DNA from: Bacteroides bouchesdurhonensis
Lineage (GTDB): Bacteria; Bacteroidota; Bacteroidia; Bacteroidales; Bacteroidaceae
Length of the DNA stretch: 64,000 nt
Assembly: GCF_900155865.1 (NCBI RefSeq)
Contig: NZ_LT707006.1
Span: 2,065,685 to 2,129,684 of the forward strand
Direction of reading: 5' to 3'
The position numbers were made by a program, and so were the translations under genes. Shown piece after piece: positions 25,774-35,217 of the stretch; the first letter of the stretch is position 1; the number at the start of each line of letters is the position of its first letter. A model generated the notes under the pieces. That model saw only the letters and a list, made by a program, of their open reading frames with translations. It ran no database searches and was not told the DNA's origin.

Positions 25774-26509
25774 CGAGTTTAAAGAACATTACGATAATCT
25801 TTCATTTTTGTATGATTCATTGTGGACTTACTCTGAAGAATTTATTTCTTATATATCAGAACAAATAATCTCAATTTTGGAATTAAAAGAGAATGACGTA
25901 TTAGTAGATTGCGGATGTGGTACAGGCATATATACTAAAGCTATTTTGGAAAAAATGAATCTAAAACATAAAGTTATCTGTACCGATTTGTCAGAGGGCA
26001 TGTTATCTGGTTTGATGAAGGAACAGCGAGTTGTTACGATTCCCGCCGATGCAATAGCATTTTCGGCAATGGACATGACTTACGACAAAGTTTTCATTAA
26101 GGAAATGATTCATCACATTGAGATAGGAAAAGAAATTTTGTATAAAAACATATACAATCATTTAACTGATAACGGAATTTTTACAATTCTTTTACTTCCT
26201 CCTACTATCGAATATCCTCTTTTTCAAAAAGCTATTCAATATTATGAAGAGCATCAACCTCATTATAGTGAAATAGCAGTAGGTATGGAAAAATGTGGTT
26301 TTAAAACAAATATTTCGCAAATACATTATCCGTTAAACATCAAAAAAGAGAAATACTTTAATATGGTAAGGCAGCGTTATATGTCACTTTTATCAGTTTT
26401 CAGTGATGAGGAAATAGAATCTGGGATTTCTGAATTGGAAGAAAAATATAAAAATATAGAAAGCCTTAAATTCAATGATAATTTTATAGTTGTTACCGGC
26501 AGGAAATAA
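25766..26509 (+). CDS. Class I SAM-dependent methyltransferase (defence operon)
   Basis: 247-residue Rossmann-fold methyltransferase with motif I VLVDCGCGTGIYTKAIL (about 46-62), an acidic end of strand 2 (ICTDLS) and a motif IV region DKVFIKEMIHHIEIG. It has no DNA target-recognition domain and looks like a small-molecule or protein methyltransferase of the BioC/UbiE kind. It lies between TIR and NACHT genes, overlapping the first by 8 bases and stopping 2 bases before the second, so it must be part of the system. Its substrate cannot be told from sequence. No close relation to the bioC gene 4 kb away beyond the shared fold is evident. Confidence 0.8.
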   Translation: MNNEFKEHYDNLSFLYDSLWTYSEEFISYISEQIISILELKENDVLVDCGCGTGIYTKAILEKMNLKHKVICTDLSEGMLSGLMKEQRVVTIPADAIAFSAMDMTYDKVFIKEMIHHIEIGKEILYKNIYNHLTDNGIFTILLLPPTIEYPLFQKAIQYYEEHQPHYSEIAVGMEKCGFKTNISQIHYPLNIKKEKYFNMVRQRYMSLLSVFSDEEIESGISELEEKYKNIESLKFNDNFIVVTGRK

Positions 26510-26511
26510 AA

Positions 26512-29247
26512 ATGGATACAAAGCCTATTTTGAATGAAATTAGATCTAAGCTTGAGAAAAGCAGATCCATTAAGATTCTGTTAGGGAATAGTTACGAACG
26601 TCCCCTAAAGAGCATTGATGATGGTTACCCAGAAATAGCCATCTCATGGATATATGATGCTTTGTTGAAGATCTTTTCCGATTGGGCTACTAATCATCAT
26701 ATTAATAAAGACTCTCTGGCAAGTTATAAAGATGGTTTTTCGACATTAGGAGACATTCCTGAAGATTCCAAAGCAGTGTATAAATTGATACAGCATCTAT
26801 TTGTCAGAATAGACAATCAGAAAGAAGACATATATAATGTTAATATAAAATCGACTTTAGAGATTTTCCGTGATTTTGTAGAAATTCTTAATATACTTGA
26901 AAAAGAGGATACTGAAAAAGATACCACATTTAGCATTAAACCCGAAATTAAAAGTAAGTTGAAATTCTTAATAGAGCTTTTAGGCATCTTGAAGTTTAAG
27001 CTGTTCAAATATTATCAATTAAAAGATGAGTCTGTTTATTTGCTCTTTCAAAGAAAGAAAGGGATCAAATATGAATATAGTGAAATCTTTGTTTCGGACA
27101 ATATACAGCTTCTTGATGAGTTAAGTAAAGAAATGCAAAGCATTCTGACTACATCTTATCCTTTAACTACAAGTTTGGTGATTACGGACAACTATTCTAT
27201 TATAAAAAGTAAAAGCAGAAATGTTTATACTTTGGATACATTGATAGGTAAGTATTTAAATTTTAAGAATTACATTGAGCATATCTATCAGAGTAATTTT
27301 TTCAAAATAAGCCAATCAATTATTCCTCTAAAAGGAGAACTTCTGTCTTATAGTGGTGACAAGCAAGATTATATTATTGATGAGGTTGGAGATGTTGATG
27401 AGATTATTGATGAGTTTATCAACTCTCCGCAGGGAAATTTATTTGCTGTATCTAAGGCAGGGGGAGGAAAGACTGCTTTGTGCAAAAGAATTTTTGACAG
27501 GATAAATACGAAGGAAATAAGAAAACAATATGCCTTGTATTATGATCTTTCAAAAATGGAGAAAAATGATACAATAGAAAATTTCATAACAGCCTATACA
27601 ACAAATTATTTCAATATCAATTCTGATGATATTTTTGATTTTATTTATTTTCTGAGTTGTAACGGGAAGCTTATTCTTATTTTGGACGGCTTGGATGAGA
27701 TATTTGACAAAATAAACATGAATGATATTCTTTATGTGTTCAGTGAAATATCAAAACTATTCACGGAGAACTCGAAAATCATTATAACATCCAGGCAGTC
27801 ATTTTTAATGTCATCTAAACAGATAGGCGAGTTACTTGACCGTAATGCTGTGGTTACCGAAAAAATCAATTATGGCTTGAATAATGTAGGAGTGGACCCA
27901 TTACAACTTCCCAATTTCAAAATATTAAAGTTGCAAGACATTAATTTGAGTAGTGAAGAGTGCTCATTAAAGCACAACAGGATATACAATAGCTTGAAAT
28001 GTAATTCGGATATTTATATATCACCTATTCAATATCAACTAATAAACAATATATCCGTTGATAAATCTATTCAGGCATTTAATCCGGAAGAATGTAGTTT
28101 TATACAGGCTAAGCTGATTTATTCATATATTACCAGCCTTTCCAAGTCTATAGAAAAAACGACTTTCAGTAAATTCATACGCTATTTTTATAGAGCTTAT
28201 CAAATGAAAGTATTTAATTTCAGTCTAATAGATATTTTCTCAACATTTGGAAATGATTTGTTTGAAGATGGAATACTTGCACTTGACTATATGAAATTGC
28301 AAGCTTTATTTATAGAAACAGACAACCAAAAAATTAGGTTCAGACATAAAAATTACTATGAGTTTCTCTTCGCATTGGGATATATGATGAATACCTCTAT
28401 TGAGTTTTCAAACAAAGAGCTATTTATAACCGATGAAATCAGAGCTTTTATTTATGAAATCAGTTCCGATCCATCATATTTTGACCTTTTTATTGAACCT
28501 AACCGGAATGACAGAATATTGCGTAAAGGTTTATATATAATTGGAGATTATGATAAGGCACAAATCATTGAATTGAATAAGGTAGTAATATTTGATGAAT
28601 TTCCTGTAACTGTAAAAGAATATAATGACTTTTTAGACTATGCTAACAAGAATGACGTTTCTTGTTTTCAACATCCACAACAGCCAGCAGATATTTCTCA
28701 CTTGCCTAAATATAATAAATTGAAAATAGCTGACTACTATAGTAATCCAGAATATGAAAGTTTTCCAGCAGTCTGTATTTCATGGTGGAGTGCTTATGCT
28801 TTTGCTAAGTATGCCGGAAAGAGACTTCCGACTGCAGTGGAATGGGAATGTGCGGGAAGGGGAAAATATGGGAATTTATTTCCTTGGGGGAATAAAATAG
28901 ATATTAAATATGCTAATAGTGCGGATTATTGGGCTAATAAATTGTTAATTTCCTATGATAACTGGAAGAACCATTATGACCATGATAAAATGTTGAGAGG
29001 AGGTAGTATTTTGGGGGTAGACTTATTCCCAAAGAATATATCTCCAATTGGAATAAGAAATATGGCAGGAAATGTTTGGGAATTTACAGCTACAACGAAT
29101 GAAACGATGGATAAGGCTGTAATTTGCGGAGGGTCGTATGACAATCCGTTCAGAGCTATGAAATGTGCTACAAGAGGATTGGCTGATATCATAGTAACCA
29201 GTAATGTGGTAGGTTTTCGATGTTGTAAAACATTGGATATTAGCTAA
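26512..29247 (+). CDS. NACHT NTPase with C-terminal FGE-sulfatase-like domain
   Basis: 911 residues. The N-terminal 290 residues are helical and unrecognised (a possible effector or adaptor region). A NACHT/STAND NTPase follows: Walker A KAGGGKTALCKR (Lys320, Thr321), Walker B LILILDGLDEI (Asp392, Asp395, Glu396) and a sensor arginine in KIIITSRQ (428). A helical section reaches about 680. Residues about 690-905 match the formylglycine-generating-enzyme-like fold: FPVTVKEYNDFL, CISWWSAYAFAKYAGKRLPT, WECAGRGKYGNLFPWGN, GNVWEFTATT and the closing VVGFRCCKT. The paired cysteines of true FGE in the SW-x-C-x4-C segment are missing (GGSYDNPFRAMKCATRG), so the domain is probably a C-type-lectin-fold ligand sensor. 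Last gene of the TIR operon. Confidence 0.85.
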   Translation: MDTKPILNEIRSKLEKSRSIKILLGNSYERPLKSIDDGYPEIAISWIYDALLKIFSDWATNHHINKDSLASYKDGFSTLGDIPEDSKAVYKLIQHLFVRIDNQKEDIYNVNIKSTLEIFRDFVEILNILEKEDTEKDTTFSIKPEIKSKLKFLIELLGILKFKLFKYYQLKDESVYLLFQRKKGIKYEYSEIFVSDNIQLLDELSKEMQSILTTSYPLTTSLVITDNYSIIKSKSRNVYTLDTLIGKYLNFKNYIEHIYQSNFFKISQSIIPLKGELLSYSGDKQDYIIDEVGDVDEIIDEFINSPQGNLFAVSKAGGGKTALCKRIFDRINTKEIRKQYALYYDLSKMEKNDTIENFITAYTTNYFNINSDDIFDFIYFLSCNGKLILILDGLDEIFDKINMNDILYVFSEISKLFTENSKIIITSRQSFLMSSKQIGELLDRNAVVTEKINYGLNNVGVDPLQLPNFKILKLQDINLSSEECSLKHNRIYNSLKCNSDIYISPIQYQLINNISVDKSIQAFNPEECSFIQAKLIYSYITSLSKSIEKTTFSKFIRYFYRAYQMKVFNFSLIDIFSTFGNDLFEDGILALDYMKLQALFIETDNQKIRFRHKNYYEFLFALGYMMNTSIEFSNKELFITDEIRAFIYEISSDPSYFDLFIEPNRNDRILRKGLYIIGDYDKAQIIELNKVVIFDEFPVTVKEYNDFLDYANKNDVSCFQHPQQPADISHLPKYNKLKIADYYSNPEYESFPAVCISWWSAYAFAKYAGKRLPTAVEWECAGRGKYGNLFPWGNKIDIKYANSADYWANKLLISYDNWKNHYDHDKMLRGGSILGVDLFPKNISPIGIRNMAGNVWEFTATTNETMDKAVICGGSYDNPFRAMKCATRGLADIIVTSNVVGFRCCKTLDIS

Positions 29248-29279
29248 AAAATACACTGAGTTTATCAGTGTATTTTTTT
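29245..29279 (+). terminator. Intrinsic terminator of the TIR-NACHT operon
   Basis: ATACACTGA (29251-29259) pairs perfectly with TCAGTGTAT (29265-29273) around the loop GTTTA; the A run before it and the T run after it extend the stem. The stop codon of the NACHT gene is inside the 5' A run. Confidence 0.92.
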
Positions 29280-29383
29280 GTGTCATTTATAATTGTCAGA
29301 TAGTATCATGAGCCGAAAAAGTATATTTTTGATTCATTATATAGAAGCTTATGGATGACTATTTTTGATGTACTATTTACTAC

Positions 29384-30034
29384 TTAGATAGTAGCGATTT
29401 CAGGTATTAAAAGAAATTTTGTACTTGGAAAGTTCTTCTCCAAATACGTACGGATGAATTCCATCGTATCATTCTGAATCGTTTTGTCTTCTACAGTCGG
29501 GTATAAATTATAGAGCATCGTATCTAGTGTGATGCCACGTCTTTGTATAGCTTCCAAACTTAGAAGCGTATGATTAATACTACCCAATTTACCGGAAGTG
29601 ACAAAGATCAGTGGATACTGCTCTTGAGCGATGTAGTCGATAGTCAGGAGTTCTGTGGTAAGAGGTACCATAAGACCACCCGCTCCTTCGAGTAGTACAT
29701 AATCATATCGTTCACTCAACTCTTGTGTGGAACGTTTAATTTTGTCGAAGTCGATGGGACGGTTGTCCAGACGGGCGGCGAGATGGGGAGAGGCCGGGTA
29801 AGAAAAGATTTCCGGCATGGTTAGTCCTTCCTTGTCTTCTTGTGTAAAAGGGATTCCCATAATGCGTCGATGTAGGTCGATGTCTTCGGAATGCCCTACA
29901 TTACCGGTTTGAATGAACTTTTGTGTGATGGTTCTTTTTCCGTTATTATTCCATTCACGTGCCAGAAAACCAGTGGCAAAACTTTTACCGGCATCGGTAT
30001 CGATACCACTTACGAAATATACATTCTGTTTCAT
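29384..30034 (-). CDS. bioD: Dethiobiotin synthetase
   Basis: 216-residue ATP-dependent enzyme that closes the ureido ring of dethiobiotin from 7,8-diaminopelargonic acid, CO2 and ATP. The P-loop is [16 protein letters not shown] near the N-terminus and the [10 protein letters not shown] motif is near residue 115, both diagnostic. Last gene of the biotin operon; its start overlaps the end of bioC by 4 bases. Confidence 0.95.
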   Translation of the reverse strand: MKQNVYFVSGIDTDAGKSFATGFLAREWNNNGKRTITQKFIQTGNVGHSEDIDLHRRIMGIPFTQEDKEGLTMPEIFSYPASPHLAARLDNRPIDFDKIKRSTQELSERYDYVLLEGAGGLMVPLTTELLTIDYIAQEQYPLIFVTSGKLGSINHTLLSLEAIQRRGITLDTMLYNLYPTVEDKTIQNDTMEFIRTYLEKNFPSTKFLLIPEIATI

Positions 30035-30834
30035 ACTCTTTTTTTCTTTGCTATAATATAAATTGGATGATATGTTAGAGATACTGTACTACCTTGACTG
30101 AACGCTTGGGTGTAGCGTTCACAAAAGCGATATAGATCACGACGGGTCCAAGGATGTACTTTTGCTTTATGATCATGTTCTGTAGGTAAAGGTGCAGGTG
30201 TTGATAGTCCGGTTACACCGGTTTGTTTCAGATGATAGAGCACTTTCATCGGATTCTCGAAGCGGAGAGGGATAATTTCTTCTTCCGAATGCAAGATATC
30301 AAAGTGAGGAGATAAGGCTGCTTCTAACTCTTTTCGTGAACGATAAGGGAGGCCGTTTCCAGTGAGTTCCCTAACTTCTTTCATATTGTCTTTTCCAAAT
30401 GTGCTGAAAGCAAAATAGCCGTGTTCGTTGAGCAGGCCGTTGCATCTCAGGAAGAACTTTTCGGGAGATTCGAACCATTGTAAGGCAGAGCAGGAAGTGA
30501 TTAATGAACTACTATTAGGGAAAAAGATGTTTTCTGCATCTCCCGGAAGAAAGAAAACCTGCTGTTCCTTTAATAAATCTTCGCAGCAATATTTCATCTC
30601 TTCGCAAAGGTCATTCAACAACAGAGATTTTGGGCGAAGACTTTGGAGCAACATACGGGAATAAATTCCTGTTCCACAGCCGAATTCGATGACATTTGGG
30701 CATGGAGCGGATAGATGTTCTTGAAGAAGGCGAATCATCTTGTCGGCAATTTGCCTTTGTACATTTGCTTCCTCGGAATAGGTGGTGATGGCTTTAGAGA
30801 AGCGTTCAGCAATCAATGATTTATTCATGAGCAA
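30031..30834 (-). CDS. bioC: Malonyl-ACP O-methyltransferase
   Basis: 267-residue SAM-dependent methyltransferase that masks malonyl-ACP as its methyl ester so that fatty-acid synthesis can build pimeloyl-ACP methyl ester. Motif I is [16 protein letters not shown]. Characteristic BioC features are the start with [20 protein letters not shown] and [14 protein letters not shown]. It overlaps the upstream bioG by 10 bases and downstream bioD by 4. Confidence 0.92.
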   Translation of the reverse strand: MLMNKSLIAERFSKAITTYSEEANVQRQIADKMIRLLQEHLSAPCPNVIEFGCGTGIYSRMLLQSLRPKSLLLNDLCEEMKYCCEDLLKEQQVFFLPGDAENIFFPNSSSLITSCSALQWFESPEKFFLRCNGLLNEHGYFAFSTFGKDNMKEVRELTGNGLPYRSRKELEAALSPHFDILHSEEEIIPLRFENPMKVLYHLKQTGVTGLSTPAPLPTEHDHKAKVHPWTRRDLYRFCERYTQAFSQGSTVSLTYHPIYIIAKKKRV

Positions 30835-31511
30835 TAATTAAAGTTTTCTGTTGAAAATAAATGTTTTAATGGTAAGCAGAAAAGCTCTTTCTGATAGTGT
30901 GCCCCATCTGTTTCTTCTATCATGTCTACTTTGTCTTTCCAGGCTTGCCATTGATTTTCCGGAAGGAAAATACGATCATTCTTCCCAATAATGACTTTCT
31001 GCCAAATGAATGAAGAAGGAGGTAAAGCCAGATACGAACTTTGAATAGCAGTTAGTTCATTTTTTAATTCTTCAACAGGGCGTTGGGGGGCTACTGACAG
31101 AAACTCTTTGTATTCAACCGCTGAACTGCACATTCTCCTTTGGAATTTAAGTAGTGTCTGTTCATTTAAGCCTTGAAGTGTTCCGTCAAAAATTGAGTGT
31201 GCAATGCCTCGTGTGTCGTCTATCGGATAAAGTGTGCCGTTGAGAGCAATACTATGGACAATCGGTAAATAGGAAAATTGTTGCATGATCTGCGAGGCTA
31301 CCCATACTCCCATTGACCAGGCAATCAGTGTGATATGGGAGTATTTCTGAATAAGTGTATCGTCAAAATCCAATGAACGGTAGTCATAACAAATCATCCA
31401 GTCACAATCACTGGAATGAATTTGTTGAAATGGCGTTTCGTCCATTCCCCAACCTGCAAAGAAGAGTATCAGGTGTGGATGATTATTCTTGATTAAAAAT
31501 TTCTGTATCAT
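30825..31511 (-). CDS. bioG: Pimeloyl-ACP methyl ester esterase, BioG type
   Basis: 228-residue alpha/beta-hydrolase of the BioG (DUF452) family, which removes the methyl group from pimeloyl-ACP methyl ester in organisms without bioH. Diagnostic: [14 protein letters not shown] near the N-terminus and the nucleophile elbow [11 protein letters not shown]. Catalytic Asp and His are probably in KNDRIF and DGAHY. It sits between bioF and bioC with short overlaps on both sides. Confidence 0.92.
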   Translation of the reverse strand: MIQKFLIKNNHPHLILFFAGWGMDETPFQQIHSSDCDWMICYDYRSLDFDDTLIQKYSHITLIAWSMGVWVASQIMQQFSYLPIVHSIALNGTLYPIDDTRGIAHSIFDGTLQGLNEQTLLKFQRRMCSSAVEYKEFLSVAPQRPVEELKNELTAIQSSYLALPPSSFIWQKVIIGKNDRIFLPENQWQAWKDKVDMIEETDGAHYQKELFCLPLKHLFSTENFNYCS

Positions 31512-32671
31512 TTGTACCGAATAGAATTTATTAATTCATCAATTTCTTGCTTGGTGATATCTGCTGTTAATGAGAAACGGATACGGGAAGTTCCTTCGGG
31601 AACTGTTGGCGGACGAACAGGCAAAGCATAAAATCCTTTTCGTTGAAGTTCTTCTGCTTTGAGTATAGTGTCTTTGCTGTCGCCTACCACCATAGGAACA
31701 ATGTGGCTGACAGAAGGGCAAACATATCCTTTGCAAGTGAGAGCTTCTTTAAGTTTTCGGCTAATTTGCAGTAAATGTTGCCTCTTTTCCTGAAAACTTG
31801 ATAAGCGTTTTAAAATAAAAGAAGTCCATTGCACATTGACAGGTGGAAGAGCTGTCGTAAATATAAATGTCCTCATCTTATTGATGAGATAATCACGTAT
31901 CACATTACGACAAACGACATAGGCACCTGCAGAAGCGATTGCTTTCCCGAAAGTTCCCACCAGAAAATCGATATCGTTTATACAGTTTTGTTCTTCGGCA
32001 CAACCTAATCCTTTTTCTCCGCGTACACCAAAAGCGTGAGCTTCATCCACATATAATAGGACATTCGAATAGTGCTGTTTGAACTTGACAATAGTTGAAA
32101 GATCAGCTTCGTCACCGTCCATACTAAAGATGCTTTCGGTAACGATGATGATTTTATTAAAATGATTGTAATTTTCTTCTATTAATCTTTGCAATTGTGA
32201 TAAGTCGTTGTGCCGATACCGGATACACTTTGCGGCTGATAGACGGATACCATCTATCAGGCTGGCGTGAACCAACTTGTCTGCCAAAATCAGTGTATGG
32301 ATATCACTGACAGCCGGAAGAATTCCGGTATTTGCATGATAACCGCTATTGAATACTAATGCACTTTCCGTACCGAACATGTAGGCTAATTGTTGTTCCA
32401 ATTCTTGATAGGCTGTGAAATTGCCTGTCAATAGACGTGAAGAAGAGGAAGTTGGCAGAAAGGTTTGAGGAGTCAAAGTTTCTAAAAAGTCATTTCTTAG
32501 AGACAAGTCGTTCGACAGACCCAAATAGTCATTGGAAGAGAGGTTCAGCATTCGCTGTCCGTTCACTACTACTTCACCCTTGTCATGAATAAGTTGAGGA
32601 AGGGAACGGAAATTCCTTTTTTCTTTTAAAGTTTGTAATTCTTCTTGTATTGAATTGATAAAATCATTCAT
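31508..32671 (-). CDS. bioF: 8-amino-7-oxononanoate synthase
   Basis: 387-residue PLP enzyme condensing pimeloyl-ACP with L-alanine. Motifs: LNLSSNDYLGLSNDL, the substrate loop SSSSRLLTGN, FNSGYHANTGI, DEAHAFGVRGEKGLG, and the PLP-lysine segment VGTFGKAIASAGAYVV. I start at the ATG at 32671 (MNDFINSIQEELQTLKEKRN), which agrees with the family; ten more codons are open upstream. The gene follows the bioB-bioA fusion after 68 bases. Confidence 0.93.
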   Translation of the reverse strand: MNDFINSIQEELQTLKEKRNFRSLPQLIHDKGEVVVNGQRMLNLSSNDYLGLSNDLSLRNDFLETLTPQTFLPTSSSSRLLTGNFTAYQELEQQLAYMFGTESALVFNSGYHANTGILPAVSDIHTLILADKLVHASLIDGIRLSAAKCIRYRHNDLSQLQRLIEENYNHFNKIIIVTESIFSMDGDEADLSTIVKFKQHYSNVLLYVDEAHAFGVRGEKGLGCAEEQNCINDIDFLVGTFGKAIASAGAYVVCRNVIRDYLINKMRTFIFTTALPPVNVQWTSFILKRLSSFQEKRQHLLQISRKLKEALTCKGYVCPSVSHIVPMVVGDSKDTILKAEELQRKGFYALPVRPPTVPEGTSRIRFSLTADITKQEIDELINSIRYK

Positions 32672-32739
32672 ATGGTAGTTGCTTGCATAATTATTAAACA
32701 TTCATTAGTCTGATTTATTCTTTTCTGTACGGTTGCCTT

Positions 32740-35151
32740 CTACATCTCTTTTACTATCTTGAGCAATCCGGAAGTCAGTTTACTTAATTGAGAGTCAGTG
32801 ATAATAAATGGAGGCATCAGATAAACGAGCTTTCCAAATGGCCGTACCCAGATTCCTTCTTCTACAAATCTACGTTGCATATACGCCATATTTACAGGTT
32901 GTTTGGTTTCGATGACTCCGATAGCTCCCAATACCCGTACATCAGCTACTTGCGGAAGTTTACGAGCGGGTGCCAGTTCTTCATTCAATTGTGTTTCGAT
33001 TCGCTTTACATTCTCCTGCCATCCCGAATCTAACAATAATCGTATGGAAGCACAAGCCACAGCACAAGCAAGCGGATTGCCCATAAAAGTAGGTCCATGC
33101 ATAAAGGCTCCCGGTGCATGATTGGAAATTGTATCAGCGATCCGGTTACTAGCCAATACGGCAGATAGGGTCATATAACCTCCAGTCAGTGCCTTACCGA
33201 TACACATAATATCCGGTTCTACCTGGGCATGTTCCCAGGCAAAGAGTTTTCCGGTACGTCCGAATCCAGTAGCGATCTCATCGAAAATAAGCAAGATATT
33301 ATGTTTGTGACAAAGCCGAGAGGCCTCTTTTAGATATTGCGGATGATAGAACCGCATACCACCGGCACCCTGAACAATCGGTTCCAGAATCAGTGCTGCC
33401 AAATCATTGGAATGCTCTTCAATCACTTTTTGTAGCGGTCCAATATCTGCCGGTTGCCATGCTTCCCCAAATTTAGAAACAGGGGAAGGAACAAAATAAC
33501 GAACCGGAAGAGAAGTCCCGAACAGATTGTGCATTCCTGTGACCGGATCGCAAACGGACATGGCATTCCATGTGTCTCCATGATAGCCGGACCGAATCGT
33601 TACGAAATTGTTTTTGCTGGATTTTCCCATGGCATACCAATACTGAACAGCCATTTTCATAGCGACTTCAACCGCTACTGATCCTGAATCTGCATAGAAA
33701 ATCTTCTGCATAGAAGGGGGAACTAAAGGAAGGATTAACTTGCCTAATTCTATTGCAGGATCGTGTGTCAATCCTCCAAACATGACATGAGACATTTTCT
33801 CTAACTGTTCTTTCGCCGCCTGATTGAGTACCGGATGATTATATCCATGTACCGCACACCACCAAGAAGACATTCCTTCAATCAATTCCTGTCCGCTTTC
33901 TAATGTGATGGTTACACCTTCCGCTTTTTTCACCTTATATACCGGAAGCGGGTCTGTCGTGGAAGTATAAGGATGCCACAAATGCTCCCGGTCGAATGGT
34001 GAATCAGCAAAATGATATCCTTCTTTCAGAATCATCTGTTTATCATCGGATACCTTAGAGCCTAGAGTGGTAAGAAGATCACCAACTATTGCCGAATTGA
34101 TTCCGATATACAATGCCTTTTGTATCGCTTCCGTACTGAGCTGCGAACGTCCTCCGGCAAAACGTAGAAATGCTGTGGGATTAATAAATCGGAATAATGC
34201 AATGGTCCTCAGTATCTCTTCTACACTTAACGGTTCTTCCTTTTCGAGAGGAGTACCTGGTATGGGACTTAACAGATTGATAGGAATAGACTGGACATTC
34301 AGTTTTGCAAGGGTAAATGCAAATTCAATGCGTTGTTCCATAGTTTCTCCCATACCAATAATTCCTCCACAACAAATATCCATACCTACTCGGCGTGCTG
34401 CATCAAGCGTAGCCAATTTTTGCTCTTGCGTATGAGTGGAACAAAGTTGTGGAAAGTAGGAGGGAGCCGTTTCCAGATTACAGTGATAACGGGTAATTCC
34501 TGCATCATGAAGTGCTTTTAATTCTCCTTCATTGAGTAATCCCAATGAAGCACAAAGTTGAATCGATGAATGTTTTCGAATGTGACTTACCGTATCACAA
34601 AGTTGGGTAATCTGTTTGGGAGAAGGTTTTCGTCCGCTGGTGACGAGGGAGAAACGATTGACGTCTTGATTTTCGTTGTATTTTGCCTGCCGGAGGCATT
34701 CTTCTGCGGGGAGGAGGTCGTAAATATCCGCTTTGGTCTGATAGTGGGAAGATTGTGCACACCATTTGCAGTTCTCCGGACACCTGCCGGACTTGGCATT
34801 AATGATGGAACACATGTCGAATTCGTGTGAGGCACGTGCGACAGTAATTTCGTGTGCGGCAGCGTAGAGCGCATCACTGTCTGCCATGTTGGCTAGCCAG
34901 GCTGCTTGTTCGGGCGATAGTTCGACCCCTGCCAGCACCTGGTCTTTGATTTCTTTAAGTGTCATAAATGTTTGGGATGAGATAGTTATTTTGACATCCT
35001 GCTTCTGAAGCGCAATATCTATCACATTGGTATGTAGATGACCAATCTGAAATTCACGTCCCAAACTAGCAAAAGCGGCATAGTTTTTTCTGCCCCAATA
35101 TTGGAAACGGGGAAGGGTGCGTGTAGTCTGTATGTGATATTGTTTCTTCAT
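32740..35151 (-). CDS. bioBA: Biotin synthase / DAPA aminotransferase fusion (BioB-BioA)
   Basis: One 803-residue chain with two enzymes. Residues about 63-385 are biotin synthase: the radical-SAM cysteines are Cys124, Cys128 and Cys131 (CPENCKWC), with [12 protein letters not shown] and the Arg-bearing [11 protein letters not shown]. Residues about 390-803 are adenosylmethionine-8-amino-7-oxononanoate aminotransferase: [36 protein letters not shown] and PLP Lys653 in [10 protein letters not shown]. The two steps are not adjacent in the pathway (BioD acts between them). The 62 residues before Met63 are not part of biotin synthase; the promoter at 35184-35214 would allow translation from 35151, while the alternative start is 34965. 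Confidence 0.93.
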   Translation of the reverse strand: MKKQYHIQTTRTLPRFQYWGRKNYAAFASLGREFQIGHLHTNVIDIALQKQDVKITISSQTFMTLKEIKDQVLAGVELSPEQAAWLANMADSDALYAAAHEITVARASHEFDMCSIINAKSGRCPENCKWCAQSSHYQTKADIYDLLPAEECLRQAKYNENQDVNRFSLVTSGRKPSPKQITQLCDTVSHIRKHSSIQLCASLGLLNEGELKALHDAGITRYHCNLETAPSYFPQLCSTHTQEQKLATLDAARRVGMDICCGGIIGMGETMEQRIEFAFTLAKLNVQSIPINLLSPIPGTPLEKEEPLSVEEILRTIALFRFINPTAFLRFAGGRSQLSTEAIQKALYIGINSAIVGDLLTTLGSKVSDDKQMILKEGYHFADSPFDREHLWHPYTSTTDPLPVYKVKKAEGVTITLESGQELIEGMSSWWCAVHGYNHPVLNQAAKEQLEKMSHVMFGGLTHDPAIELGKLILPLVPPSMQKIFYADSGSVAVEVAMKMAVQYWYAMGKSSKNNFVTIRSGYHGDTWNAMSVCDPVTGMHNLFGTSLPVRYFVPSPVSKFGEAWQPADIGPLQKVIEEHSNDLAALILEPIVQGAGGMRFYHPQYLKEASRLCHKHNILLIFDEIATGFGRTGKLFAWEHAQVEPDIMCIGKALTGGYMTLSAVLASNRIADTISNHAPGAFMHGPTFMGNPLACAVACASIRLLLDSGWQENVKRIETQLNEELAPARKLPQVADVRVLGAIGVIETKQPVNMAYMQRRFVEEGIWVRPFGKLVYLMPPFIITDSQLSKLTSGLLKIVKEM

Positions 35152-35183
35152 CAGGTTTGTGTCCTTATTTGAATAGAACGGGA

Positions 35184-35214
35184 CAAATGTACGAAGAATC
35201 TATGGATAAGCAAA
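35184..35214 (-). promoter_or_regulatory. Promoter of the biotin operon
   Basis: On the minus strand TTTG (35214-35211), exactly 19 bases, then TACATTTG (35191-35184): a perfect Bacteroidales -33/-7 pair. Transcription would start about 25-30 bases before the ATG at 35151. The -33 element abuts the 3' end of the DUF4421 gene (stop at 35218), so the operon is separately promoted from that gene. Confidence 0.85.
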
Positions 35215-35217
35215 TCT

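Noticed and set aside
26512..29247. Diversity-generating retroelement target in the FGE-like domain
   Set aside because: No reverse transcriptase gene and no template repeat seen in the window, although the fold is compatible.
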